Positions 1 to 8,249 of a stretch of 64,000 nucleotides of DNA are shown piece after piece (position 1 is the stretch's first letter; each line of letters begins with the position of its first letter). The stretch is from JAWXBK01 sp034439975 (GTDB taxonomy: Bacteria > Pseudomonadota > Alphaproteobacteria > Dongiales > Dongiaceae), in the NCBI GenBank assembly GCA_034439975.1, contig JAWXBK010000021.1, positions 1 to 64,000 on the forward strand, in the 5' to 3' direction. The notes under the pieces were generated by a model that was not told where the DNA came from, did not search any database, and saw nothing but the letters and a program-made list of their open reading frames with translations. Both the position numbers and the translations under genes were made by a program.

Positions 1-917
1 GCGGCGGGCGACCATCGCGCAACGGGGCCGGAAACGGCAGCGCGAACCGATTGCAGGCGTTGCGCAACCTGTTCGGAAGACGGCGGCGTGGCGGCGACGA
101 GGCACTGCGCGATGCGATCGAAGAGCTGATCGAGGACGAACCCGCACCGGAAAACACCGGCGAGACCGTGCGCCGCGACGAGCGGCATCTCATCCTCAAC
201 GTCCTCAAGCTGCGCGAGCGCACGGCGGTCGATGTCATGGTGCCGCGCGCCGACATCGTAGCGACGCCGCTCGATCTGACGCTCGAAGCGCTGGTGCGAT
301 TGATGCTCGAATCGGGCCACTCGCGCGTGCCGGTCTTCCGCGAAACGCTCGACGATGTGATCGGCTTCGTCCATATCCGCGACGTGCTCGCCTGCAGCGC
401 CGGCGAACGCACCTACGACCTGCGCGAATTATGTCGAACCATCCTGTTCGTCGCGCCCTCGATGCCGGCCCTCGATCTGTTGCTCGACATGCAGTTGAAG
501 CGCCAGCATATCGCGCTGGTGATCGACGAGTTTGGCGGTATCGACGGGCTGGTGACGCTCGAAGACGTGGTCGAGGAAATCGTCGGCGATATCGCCGACG
601 AATACGACATCGAGGAAGGGCCGAAACTGATCCGGCGGCCCGACGGCACGCTGATCGCCGATGCGCGCGCGACGATCGAGGAATTCGAACAGGAAGTTGG
701 GCCGGTGCTGACCGATCCGGAGCGGGAAGAAGATATCGACACGATCGGCGGTTTCGTATTCTCGCTGATCGGCCGCGTTCCGGCGCGCGGCGAGCTGGTC
801 ACGCACGAATCGACCGGCATTGCCTTCGAGGTGATCGATGCCGACCCGCGTCGCATCAAACGGCTGCGCGTCCGCAATCTGCCGGCGCGCGCGACCAGCG
901 ACAGTGCCCAAAGCTGA
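1..917 (+). CDS. corC: CorC/HlyC-family CBS-domain protein (5' partial)
   Basis: The reading frame is open back to the window edge, so the true start lies upstream; the TTG at 51 is only the first start-like codon visible. What is visible is a pair of CBS motifs (for example the VMVPRADIV and SRVPVF segments), the VVEEIVGDIADEYD linker, and a C-terminal CorC/HlyC transporter-associated domain (GGFVFSLIGRVP). There are no membrane segments, so this is the short cytosolic CorC type, not the CNNM/DUF21 type. CorC-type proteins are linked to Mg/Co efflux and, in alphaproteobacteria, usually follow ybeZ-ybeY and precede lnt. The lnt order is seen here; the upstream genes are outside the window. 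Confidence 0.88.
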   Translation, partial: GGRPSRNGAGNGSANRLQALRNLFGRRRRGGDEALRDAIEELIEDEPAPENTGETVRRDERHLILNVLKLRERTAVDVMVPRADIVATPLDLTLEALVRLMLESGHSRVPVFRETLDDVIGFVHIRDVLACSAGERTYDLRELCRTILFVAPSMPALDLLLDMQLKRQHIALVIDEFGGIDGLVTLEDVVEEIVGDIADEYDIEEGPKLIRRPDGTLIADARATIEEFEQEVGPVLTDPEREEDIDTIGGFVFSLIGRVPARGELVTHESTGIAFEVIDADPRRIKRLRVRNLPARATSDSAQS

Positions 918-2487
918 GACGGCGCATCGTCAGACGCTGACCGGTCTGCCTGCGCGTCTTGCCGGGCTCACCGGCTGGCGCCGCGTCTTGCTGCTTTCGT
1001 TGCTGGGCGCGGGGGCTGCGGTCGCGTTGCCGCCATTCCATGTGCTGCTGCTGCTGATCGTCGCCTTTGTGCCTTTGTTCTGGATGATCGAAGCGGCTGC
1101 ACGTATTCGCGGCGCGTTCTGGACCGGCTTCTGGTTTGCGCTCGGCCATTTCACCTTTGGCCTCTACTGGATCGCGCATTCGATGCTGCTCGATCCGCTG
1201 CGCTTCGGCTGGATGATTCCCTTCGCGGTCTGCGGCCTCGCGGCCTTGCTGGGTCTCTTCGTCGGTGCGGCGGCGGCGATCACGCGCGCCTGGCCCTGGC
1301 CCGGCGCGTCGCGCGCGATCGTATTCGCGATCGCCTGGGTCGTTGCCGAATGGGGCCGCAGCTGGGTGATGGGCGGCTTCCCGTGGAACCTGATCGCCTA
1401 TTCCTGGGCCGCGATCGACGAGATGATGCAACCCGCCGCTCTCGTCGGCGCGTACGGGCTCGGATTCGTGACCGTGCTGGCGGCGACCATGCCGGCGACG
1501 ATCGCCAGCGCCGATGCCCGCGTCGCACTCGGCCGGCGGCTGCGCCCGACCTTGTTTGCCGCCGCGCTGCTCGCGCTTGCCGGCGGTTTCGGCATCTGGC
1601 GGCTTGCCGGTGCCGACATCGTCATGGTGCCGGATGTCACGTTACGCATCGTGCAGCCGGGCATTCCCCAAACGCTCAAGAACGATCCCGCCGCGCGGCA
1701 GGCGAATTTCGAACGCCACCGCACGCTGACGCTCGAAACGCCGGGCTTCGAGCGCATCACCCATGTGCTCTGGCCGGAAGCGAGCGTGCCTTATCTGATC
1801 GAGCGCGAACCCGGGATAGGTGCGTTCCTGGCGTCGGCGGTGCCGCCCGGCGGCTATCTGCTGGCGGGCGCCGTCCGCGGCGAACCCGACAGCGGCACGA
1901 TCGAGCGGATCTTCAATGGTCTCTCCGCCATCGATCCGAACGGGGTTCGGGTCGCGACCGGCGATAAATTTCATCTCGTACCGTTCGGCGAGTACGTGCC
2001 GTTGCGCGCATGGTTTCCGTTCATCGCAAAAGTCACGCCCGGCAGCCTCGATTTCACGCCCGGTCCGGGGCCCGTCACGGTGCGGTTGCCGGGGCTGCCG
2101 GCCTTCTCGCCCCTAATTTGTTACGAGGTGATCTTTGCCGGGGATGTGGTCGACGATACGGACCGCCCCGACTGGCTGCTGAACCTCACCAATGACGGCT
2201 GGTTCGGGATTTCGACCGGTCCCCACCAGCATTTCGCAGCCGCCCGGTTCCGGGCGGTTGAGGAGGGTTTGCCGCTGGTTCGCGCGGCGAACACCGGCAT
2301 TTCCGGGGTGGTCGACGCGTGGGGGCGGATCGTTCTGCGGACCGGTTTGGGTGACGAGGCCGTGGTCGATTCGGGCCTGCCGACGGCTTTGCCGGCGACC
2401 CCCTACGCGCGCTGGGCGAACCTCGCGCCGGTCCTGCTATTGCTGGCAGCACTGGTGGTCGCCACCTTAGGGGCACGGCGCCACTAG
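904..2487 (+). CDS. lnt: Apolipoprotein N-acyltransferase
   Basis: Inner-membrane enzyme that adds the third acyl chain to lipoproteins after Lgt and LspA. The product is about 527 aa when started at GTG 904, overlapping the corC stop by 14 bases; an in-frame ATG at 838 would add 22 residues that look like corC shadow. The N-terminal half is hydrophobic with several membrane segments. The C-terminal half is a nitrilase-fold domain with the catalytic triad positions in place: Glu292 (WPEAS), Lys355 (GDKFHLVPFGE) and Cys406 (LICYE). The conserved LTNDGWFG block follows. The family's usual length is about 510 aa. It is likely cotranscribed with corC. Confidence 0.95.
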   Translation: MPKAETAHRQTLTGLPARLAGLTGWRRVLLLSLLGAGAAVALPPFHVLLLLIVAFVPLFWMIEAAARIRGAFWTGFWFALGHFTFGLYWIAHSMLLDPLRFGWMIPFAVCGLAALLGLFVGAAAAITRAWPWPGASRAIVFAIAWVVAEWGRSWVMGGFPWNLIAYSWAAIDEMMQPAALVGAYGLGFVTVLAATMPATIASADARVALGRRLRPTLFAAALLALAGGFGIWRLAGADIVMVPDVTLRIVQPGIPQTLKNDPAARQANFERHRTLTLETPGFERITHVLWPEASVPYLIEREPGIGAFLASAVPPGGYLLAGAVRGEPDSGTIERIFNGLSAIDPNGVRVATGDKFHLVPFGEYVPLRAWFPFIAKVTPGSLDFTPGPGPVTVRLPGLPAFSPLICYEVIFAGDVVDDTDRPDWLLNLTNDGWFGISTGPHQHFAAARFRAVEEGLPLVRAANTGISGVVDAWGRIVLRTGLGDEAVVDSGLPTALPATPYARWANLAPVLLLLAALVVATLGARRH

Positions 2488-2493
2488 AATCGA

Positions 2494-2522
2494 TTGTTGA
2501 TATATTAAATTTTGTCTACAAT
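2494..2522 (+). promoter_or_regulatory. Putative sigma70 promoter upstream of the XRE regulator
   Basis: TTGTTG (2494-2499), a 17-nt spacer, and TACAAT (2517-2522) lie in an AT-rich patch directly after the lnt stop, which stands out in GC-rich surroundings. It would start transcription about 150 nt before the regulator gene. The assignment is by consensus match only. Confidence 0.5.
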
Positions 2523-2681
2523 ATTCTCTTGCTGCGCCCTGCCGGCCCCGCTACATCTCGGCGTTGCAGAAGGCGACCTCAAAAATCTATGAGGATTGTG
2601 ACCAATCGACATGGTCCATTCCAAAAAAAATGGCCCAATTCCGGACCGCTGGCCTAATCGAAGAGTGGGAGACGACGAACG

Positions 2682-3164
2682 ATGCGACGTCCGCGTAAGT
2701 CATCCGGACGGATGGCAAGCCTTGGTTACCCCAATCCCGTCGACGTTCATGTCGGCAATCGCATGCGCCAGCGTCGGACCTTGCTCGGTATGAGCCAGGA
2801 AAAGCTCGGCGAGGCGCTCGGCCTCACCTTTCAGCAGGTGCAGAAATACGAGCGCGGCATGAACCGGGTCAGCGCCAGCCGATTGTTCGACCTTTCCCGC
2901 ATCCTCGATGTGCCGATCGCGTATTTCTTCGAGGAGATGCCGGCAGGCGTGGCCTCGAAATCGCCGAGCCGTCTGCAGGGCAAACTGGCCGAGCCGAAGC
3001 CCGAGCCGATGGAACGCGACCCGATGATGAAGCGCGAAACCCTCGAACTGGTTCGCGCCTATTACCGCATTCCGGAACCTTCGGTGCGCAAGCGGCTGTT
3101 CGAGCTGACCAAGTCGCTCGGCCGCACGGTCCGCACCCGGAAACGCCGTACCACGAAAAGCTGA
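2682..3164 (+). CDS. PraR-like XRE-family transcriptional regulator
   Basis: 160 aa. A Cro/CI helix-turn-helix (RRTLLGMSQEKLGEALGLTF then VQKYERGMNR) spans roughly residues 25-85, followed by a basic C-terminal tail (TRKRRTTKS). The sequence pattern and the position between lnt and metK match the rhizobial PraR group of regulators, which control biofilm and quorum-sensing genes there; I infer family membership, not the same targets. ATG 2682 is preceded by a GGGAGA-type ribosome-binding site; ATG 2712 is an alternative that would remove 10 residues. A possible promoter lies at 2494-2522. Confidence 0.8.
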   Translation: MRRPRKSSGRMASLGYPNPVDVHVGNRMRQRRTLLGMSQEKLGEALGLTFQQVQKYERGMNRVSASRLFDLSRILDVPIAYFFEEMPAGVASKSPSRLQGKLAEPKPEPMERDPMMKRETLELVRAYYRIPEPSVRKRLFELTKSLGRTVRTRKRRTTKS

Positions 3165-3362
3165 GTTTCGGGCCGGATCGGCGCAAATCCGGACCGGCAT
3201 AAACGAGGTCGCGTGCGGCGTCGGTACGCACCCTTGACCTTGTACGACCGCTTTTCCATGATCCGGCGCCTTTCGGGGCCGGGCCTCGGGGTCGCGTCGG
3301 CGCTGCCGCCCGTTGCGGCTGCCTGATCCGTATTTCATCCGGGCGCGAATGTGCCGACGACC

Positions 3363-3370
3363 AGGGGAAG
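3363..3370 (+). promoter_or_regulatory. Ribosome-binding site deciding the metK start
   Basis: AGGGGAAG at 3363-3370 sits 4 nt before GTG 3375. The upstream in-frame GTG at 3351 has no comparable site, so 3375 is preferred. No known SAM riboswitch class was recognised in the 210-nt leader. Confidence 0.6.
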
Positions 3371-3374
3371 TTCC

Positions 3375-4565
3375 GTGCCACAAGGCAGTTATCTCTTTAC
3401 CAGCGAGTCGGTGTCCGAAGGACATCCCGACAAAGTCTGCGATCGCATTTCCGATGCCATTCTCGATGCGTTCCTGACGCACGATCCGCAGGCGCGCGTC
3501 GCCTGCGAAACTTTGTGCACGACCAACCGGATCGTGATCGCAGGCGAAGTGCGCGGTCCCGAACCTTTGGTCGGCCGTAACGGCGAGATCGATCGCGAGC
3601 GCATCACCGAGATCGCGCGCGCCTGCGTCAAGGATATCGGATACGAGCAGCGGGGCTTTCACTGGAAGCACGCGAAGGTCGACGTCTATCTGCATGCGCA
3701 ATCCTCCGACATCGCGCAGGGCGTCGATGCGACCGGCAACAAGGACGAAGGTGCGGGCGACCAGGGAATCATGTTCGGCTTCGCCTGCCGCGAAACCGAA
3801 CATTTGATGCCGGCGCCGATCTATTTCGCGCATTCGATCCTGCGCTCTCTCGCCGAGGCGCGGCATTCCGGCGCCGAACCCGGCCTTGCACCCGATGCGA
3901 AAAGCCAGGTGACACTGCTCTATGAGAACGACCGGCCGGTGCGCGCGGCGTCCATCGTCGTCTCGACGCAGCATGACGAAAATCTCGGTCAGGAAGAGGT
4001 GCGCGAGATCGTGCGCCCCCATGTGCTGAACGTGCTGCCCGAGGGCTGGATGTGCCCCGAGGACGAATTTTATGTGAACCCGACTGGCCTTTTCGTGATC
4101 GGCGGACCCGACGGCGATGCCGGCCTCACCGGCCGCAAGATCATTGTCGACACCTATGGCGGCGCGGCACCGCATGGCGGCGGCGCGTTCTCGGGCAAGG
4201 ATCCCACCAAGGTCGATCGCTCGGCCGCCTATGCCGCGCGCTATCTCGCGAAGAATATTGTCGCGGCCGGCATTGCCGATCGCTGCACCATCCAGCTCTC
4301 TTATGCGATCGGTGTGTCGAGGCCGCTGTCGGTCTATGTGAACACGCATGGCACCGGCAATGTTGCCGAATCGAAACTTTCGCAGGTGCTGCGGACGGTG
4401 ATGGATCTTTCGCCGCGCGGTATCCGCGAGCATCTCTCGCTGAGCCGCCCGATCTACGCGCGCACGGCGGCGTACGGTCATTTCGGCCGCGTGCCGGAAG
4501 CCGATGGCGGGTTCTCCTGGGAACGGCTCGATCTCGTCGACGCGATTCGCGCGTCGGTCGGCTGA
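3375..4565 (+). CDS. metK: S-adenosylmethionine synthetase
   Basis: Makes S-adenosylmethionine from methionine and ATP; soluble homotetramer. About 396 aa from GTG 3375, which is the normal family length. Visible signatures are SESVSEGHPDK near the N-terminus, the GDQGIMFG block, GGPDGDAGLTGRKIIVDTYGG and GGGAFSGKDPTKVDRS, together the ATP and methionine binding segments with the two metal sites. The metK stop (4563-4565) lies against trmB, and the two are probably cotranscribed. A PraR-like regulator lies just upstream, as in rhizobia. Confidence 0.97.
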   Translation: MPQGSYLFTSESVSEGHPDKVCDRISDAILDAFLTHDPQARVACETLCTTNRIVIAGEVRGPEPLVGRNGEIDRERITEIARACVKDIGYEQRGFHWKHAKVDVYLHAQSSDIAQGVDATGNKDEGAGDQGIMFGFACRETEHLMPAPIYFAHSILRSLAEARHSGAEPGLAPDAKSQVTLLYENDRPVRAASIVVSTQHDENLGQEEVREIVRPHVLNVLPEGWMCPEDEFYVNPTGLFVIGGPDGDAGLTGRKIIVDTYGGAAPHGGGAFSGKDPTKVDRSAAYAARYLAKNIVAAGIADRCTIQLSYAIGVSRPLSVYVNTHGTGNVAESKLSQVLRTVMDLSPRGIREHLSLSRPIYARTAAYGHFGRVPEADGGFSWERLDLVDAIRASVG

Positions 4566-4582
4566 GTGGCGGGGCGACGTCA

Positions 4583-5299
4583 CTGCCGCATTCCGGTCCG
4601 GACGAACGGATCCGACTTTACGGACGCCGCCGCGGTCGTCGCCTTCGGGCGGGGCAGTCGGAACGCTACGAGCGGCTACTGCCGCTGCTTACGATCGACG
4701 CACCCGATCCCGGTGTTGCGCTGGATCCGCACCGGCTCTTCCCGAAACCGAAAAAAGAGATCTGGCTCGAGATCGGGTTCGGCGCCGGCGAGCATCTCGC
4801 CTGGCAGGCCGCTGCCAATCCCGAGACCGGTTTCATCGGCTGCGAGGTGTTCGAGAACGGTATCGCGATCCTGCTGCGCTCGATCGATGCCGGCGGGCTC
4901 GAGAATGTGCGGATCTGGCCGGCCGATGCCCGCCATTTGTTGCCGTCATTGCCCGCCGCCAGTATTAGCCGGTTGTTCCTTCTTTTCCCCGATCCCTGGC
5001 CCAAGCTCCGGCACGCCGAGCGGCGGTTCGTCTGCCCGGCCAATCTGGACCTGCTGGCCCGGATTCTGGCCGACCGGGCGGAGCTGCGGATCGCCAGCGA
5101 CGATCCCGGCTATATCGCCTGGACCCTGATGCAGATGCAGGCCCGGCCCGAGTTCGAATGGCTGGCCCGCAGGCCCGGGGACTGGCAGGCCCGGCCGGCC
5201 GACTGGCCGGAAACACGGTATGAGGCAAAGGCGCTTGTTGCGGGGCGCCGGCCGGCCTATCTGAGTTATCGACGCCGGCCCCGAATAATGACGCCATAA
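4583..5299 (+). CDS. trmB: tRNA (guanine-N7)-methyltransferase
   Basis: Methylates G46 of tRNAs using SAM. Family blocks seen: EIGFGAGEHLAWQA (SAM-binding motif I), FIGCEVFENGIA, the FLLFPDPWPKLRHAERRF signature, and RIASDDPGYIAW. The start is unusual: reading back from the conserved RLYGRRRGR segment there is no in-frame ATG, GTG or TTG at the expected place. CTG 4583 gives a 238-aa protein of normal length with a GGCGGGG stretch about 9 nt upstream; CTG 4562, overlapping the metK stop, is the other option. Coordinates therefore assume a CTG start. It follows metK directly and may be translated by coupling. Confidence 0.85.
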   Translation: MPHSGPDERIRLYGRRRGRRLRAGQSERYERLLPLLTIDAPDPGVALDPHRLFPKPKKEIWLEIGFGAGEHLAWQAAANPETGFIGCEVFENGIAILLRSIDAGGLENVRIWPADARHLLPSLPAASISRLFLLFPDPWPKLRHAERRFVCPANLDLLARILADRAELRIASDDPGYIAWTLMQMQARPEFEWLARRPGDWQARPADWPETRYEAKALVAGRRPAYLSYRRRPRIMTP

Positions 5300-5314
5300 G
5301 GAGTGGGAAAGTCC

Positions 5315-5342
5315 TTGCGGCCAATCTGAAAATCCCTATATT
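5315..5342 (+). promoter_or_regulatory. Putative promoter of the rimP-nusA-infB operon
   Basis: TTGCGG (5315-5320), a 16-nt spacer and TATATT (5337-5342) lie in the trmB-rimP gap, upstream of the terminator-like hairpin at 5384-5408. Consensus match only. Confidence 0.4.
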
Positions 5343-5383
5343 TCCGCCATTCATAGCCCCTGCTTGACAGAGGCCAATAAAAA

Positions 5384-5408
5384 GGTGGGCCAAACGCCCG
5401 CCTTTTTT
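5384..5408 (+). terminator. Intrinsic terminator / likely attenuator in the rimP leader
   Basis: Seven perfect base pairs, GGTGGGC (5384-5390) with GCCCGCC (5396-5402), enclose a 5-nt loop, with an A-run before and TTTTTT (5403-5408) after. It could end trmB transcripts or work as an attenuator of the rimP operon, since a promoter-like sequence lies upstream of it. Gammaproteobacteria have a terminator-like rimP leader; whether this is analogous is inference. Confidence 0.75.
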
Positions 5409-5460
5409 GTTGACCCCGCGCCGGGCCAACGGAGCGGGCGATGCGATTTAAGGACCCTTG

Positions 5461-5955
5461 GTGGACGCGACGGATCGGATCGAACGGCTGATAGCGCCGA
5501 CACTCGACGGCATGGGTTACGACCTTGTGCGGGTCGCGCTGATCGGCAGTGTGGGGCGGCAAACCCTGCAGATCATGGCGGAGCGGCGTGACCGCGCCGG
5601 CATGACCGTGGAGGATTGCGCGGACATAAGTCGTGCCGTGTCGGCATTGCTCGATGTCGAGGATCCGATTTCCAGCAGCTATACGCTCGAAGTCAGTTCG
5701 CCGGGGATCGATCGGCCGCTCACGCGGCTCGACGATTTTTCGCGCTTCGCCGGGTTCGAGGCGAAGGTCGAACTCTCGGCGCCGGTCGAAGGGCGCAAGC
5801 GCTTTCGCGGCCGGATCAAGGGTGTTGCCGGCGAGAGAGTGCTGATCGAAACGGAAGACGGCGAGGCAGACGTACCGTTCGGCCGCATCCAGAAGGCCAA
5901 GCTGGTGCTGACCGACGAGTTGCTGGCCGCCGCTGCGAAAGAAGGAATGATCTGA
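5461..5955 (+). CDS. rimP: Ribosome maturation factor RimP
   Basis: Needed for 30S subunit maturation. About 164 aa from GTG 5461; AAGGA at 5450-5454 is better spaced for this start than for the adjacent TTG at 5458. Family features are the LDGMGYDLVRV opening, the VEDCADISRAVSALLDVED segment and SSYTLEVSSPGIDRPL, followed by a small SH3-like C-terminal domain. It is first in the classic rimP-nusA-ylxR-infB-rbfA-truB-rpsO-pnp order, with 28 nt to nusA. The hairpin at 5384-5408 probably sets expression of the whole operon. Confidence 0.93.
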   Translation: MDATDRIERLIAPTLDGMGYDLVRVALIGSVGRQTLQIMAERRDRAGMTVEDCADISRAVSALLDVEDPISSSYTLEVSSPGIDRPLTRLDDFSRFAGFEAKVELSAPVEGRKRFRGRIKGVAGERVLIETEDGEADVPFGRIQKAKLVLTDELLAAAAKEGMI

Positions 5956-5983
5956 CATGAACGAAATGGATCGAGGCTGACCC

Positions 5984-7552
5984 ATGGAACCGATGTTTGC
6001 TGTCGCGCGCCACGAATTGCTCCAGGTTGCCGACGCGGTCGCACGCGAGAAGAACATCGAGCGCGATCAGGTGCTCGAGGCGATGGAACAGGCCATTCAG
6101 AAGGCCGGTCGTTCCAAGTACGGCCATGAGCACGACATTCGCGCGACGATCGACCGCAAGACGGGCGATATCGCGCTGGCCCGCTATCGTCAGGTCGTCG
6201 AGGAAATCGAGGACGAGCACACACAGATCCCGCTCAAGCTCGCGCGCAAGCTCGATCCCGAAAAGAATGTCGGCGATTTCATCGTCGACGAGTTGCCGCC
6301 GATCGATTTCGGTCGCATCGCCGCCCAGACCGCCAAGCAGGTCATCGTGCAGAAAGTCCGCGAAGCCGAGCGGATGCGGCAGTTCGAGGAATACAAGCAC
6401 CGCAAGGGCGAGATCGTTCAGGGCCTCGTCAAGCGCGTCGAGTTCGGCAATGTGACGGTCGATCTCGGGCGCGCCGAAGGCCTGCTGCGTCGCGACGAAT
6501 CGCTGCCGCGCGAAAGCTTCCGCAAGGACGATCGGGTTCGCGCCTACATCATCGACGTGCGCGAGGAACCGCGCGGGCCGCAGATTTTTCTCTCCCGCAC
6601 CCATCCGGAATTCATGGCGAAACTGTTCGCCCAGGAAGTGCCGGAAATCTACGACGGCATCATCGAGATCAAGGCGGTCGCCCGCGATCCCGGCAGTCGC
6701 GCCAAGATCGCGGTCATTTCGAACGACAGTTCGATCGATCCGGTCGGCGCCTGCGTCGGCATGCGCGGCAGCCGCGTTCAGGCCGTCGTCGGCGAGCTGC
6801 AGGGCGAGAAGATCGACATCATTCCCTGGTCGCCCGATCCGGCGACCTTCGTCGTCAATGCACTCGCCCCGGCGGAAGTCGCCAAGGTCGTGCTCGACGA
6901 GGATGCCGGGCGCATCGAAGTGGTGGTGCCCGACGATCAGCTGTCGCTGGCGATCGGCCGGCGCGGCCAGAATGTGCGTCTCGCTTCGATCCTGACCGGC
7001 TGGGATATCGACATCCTGACCGAGGCCGAGGAATCGGAGCGCCGTAGCGAGGAGTTCAAGGTGCGATCGCAGATGTTTATCGATGCGCTCGACGTCGACG
7101 ACGTCATCGCGCATCTGCTGGTTACCGAGGGTTTCACCCGGGTCGAGGAAGTGGCGTTCATTCCGCTCGACGATCTGGCCTCGATCGAAGGGTTCGACGA
7201 GGACGTCGCCAACGAATTGCGCGAACGTGCCCGGCGCTATCTGACCGAGCGTGACGAACGCAACACGACGCGGCGCCGTGAGCTCGGCGTCACCGACGAA
7301 TTGGCGGCGATCGAGGGTCTCAACCCGGCGATGCTGGTGGCGCTCGGCGAGAAGGGCGTGAAGACGCTCGACGATCTCGCCGATCTCGCGACCGACGAGT
7401 TGATCGATGCGAATGACGGGATCCTGCGCGAGCATGAAATGTCGCGCGAGGATGCCGATGCGCTGATTATGAAGGCCCGCGCCCACTGGTTCGCCGACGA
7501 ACCGGCCGCTGCGGCGAAGGCCGACGACAAGGCTGCGGCACCGGCCGAGTAG
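5984..7552 (+). CDS. nusA: Transcription termination/antitermination factor NusA
   Basis: Binds RNA polymerase and nascent RNA, promoting pausing, termination and rRNA antitermination. 522 aa. Order seen: N-terminal polymerase-binding domain (residues about 1-125), S1 domain (about 130-200, KGEIVQGLVKRVEFGNVTVDL), KH1 and KH2 (about 220-345, VGACVGMRGSRVQAV and LAIGRRGQNVRLAS), then two acidic helix-hairpin-helix AR repeats and an alanine-rich tail. It sits between rimP and ylxR on the same strand. Confidence 0.97.
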   Translation: MEPMFAVARHELLQVADAVAREKNIERDQVLEAMEQAIQKAGRSKYGHEHDIRATIDRKTGDIALARYRQVVEEIEDEHTQIPLKLARKLDPEKNVGDFIVDELPPIDFGRIAAQTAKQVIVQKVREAERMRQFEEYKHRKGEIVQGLVKRVEFGNVTVDLGRAEGLLRRDESLPRESFRKDDRVRAYIIDVREEPRGPQIFLSRTHPEFMAKLFAQEVPEIYDGIIEIKAVARDPGSRAKIAVISNDSSIDPVGACVGMRGSRVQAVVGELQGEKIDIIPWSPDPATFVVNALAPAEVAKVVLDEDAGRIEVVVPDDQLSLAIGRRGQNVRLASILTGWDIDILTEAEESERRSEEFKVRSQMFIDALDVDDVIAHLLVTEGFTRVEEVAFIPLDDLASIEGFDEDVANELRERARRYLTERDERNTTRRRELGVTDELAAIEGLNPAMLVALGEKGVKTLDDLADLATDELIDANDGILREHEMSREDADALIMKARAHWFADEPAAAAKADDKAAAPAE

Positions 7553-7584
7553 ATCGGCCGACCAGGAGGTACGACGGAAAGCGC

Positions 7585-8226
7585 ATGACGATGACGGATG
7601 CGGCGATGGTGGAAACAGAGAGCGACGAGACGGTCGCGCGCATGCCTGCGCGCCGGCCGCAGCGTCGTTGCATCGTCTCCCGTTCGACGGCACCGAAAAC
7701 CGGTCTGCTGCGTTGCGTGGTTGGGCCCGATGGCACGCTGGTGCCGGATGCGTCCGAACGTCTGCCGGGTCGCGGCTTCTGGGTGACGGCCGATCGCGAC
7801 GTGATCGAGACGGCGCTGAAGAAGCGCAATTTCGAAAAGGTGGCGGGCGGCGCGGTGCGCGTGCCGGCGGATCTCGCCGACCAGGCCGCCGCTCAGGTCG
7901 AGCGGCAATGTCTTGCCCTGCTCGGCCTCGCGCGTCGCGCCGGCGTTGCGGTCACCGGCCATGACCGGGTTGCCGCGATGATCGGCAAGGGTCGCGCCGG
8001 CATTCTGCTGAGTGCCAGCGACGGCGCGGCGGACGGCAAGCGGCGGCTCGAAGCCGCGGCGGGCGACGTCCCGGTGGTGGGACTGTTCGATCGGGATGCA
8101 CTGTCGGCAGCGTTCGGCAGCGGCAATGTGGTACATGCGGCGATCGAGCGCGGCAATATGGCCGCGCGGATCCTGCGCGAAACGACAAGACTGGCCGCGC
8201 TGCGCGACGGCCGGAACCGACGATAA
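7585..8226 (+). CDS. YlxR (DUF448) / ribosomal-L7Ae-like fusion RNA-binding protein
   Basis: 213 aa. Residues about 22-90 are a DUF448/YlxR domain (RRCIVSRSTAPKTGLLRCVV, then LPGRGFWVTADRDVIETAL). Residues about 110-205 resemble an L7Ae/L30e/YlxQ domain (ALLGLARRAGVAVTGHDRV and the VPVVGLFDRDALSAAFG segment). In Firmicutes YlxR and YlxQ are separate adjacent genes; in alphaproteobacteria the fused form between nusA and infB is common. The role is RNA binding, possibly in ribosome or RNase P function. An AGGAGGT at 7564-7570 lies 14 nt before the ATG. Confidence 0.85.
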   Translation: MTMTDAAMVETESDETVARMPARRPQRRCIVSRSTAPKTGLLRCVVGPDGTLVPDASERLPGRGFWVTADRDVIETALKKRNFEKVAGGAVRVPADLADQAAAQVERQCLALLGLARRAGVAVTGHDRVAAMIGKGRAGILLSASDGAADGKRRLEAAAGDVPVVGLFDRDALSAAFGSGNVVHAAIERGNMAARILRETTRLAALRDGRNRR

Positions 8227-8249
8227 CAAGACGGCTGGGAACGGTACGA

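Noticed and set aside
3165..3374. Possible SAM riboswitch upstream of metK
   Set aside because: No SAM-II, SAM/SAH or SAM-V core sequence was recognised; only a good ribosome-binding site.
2700..4583. 627-codon minus-strand frame opposite the PraR-like gene and metK
   Set aside because: Shadow frame; both plus-strand genes are clear.
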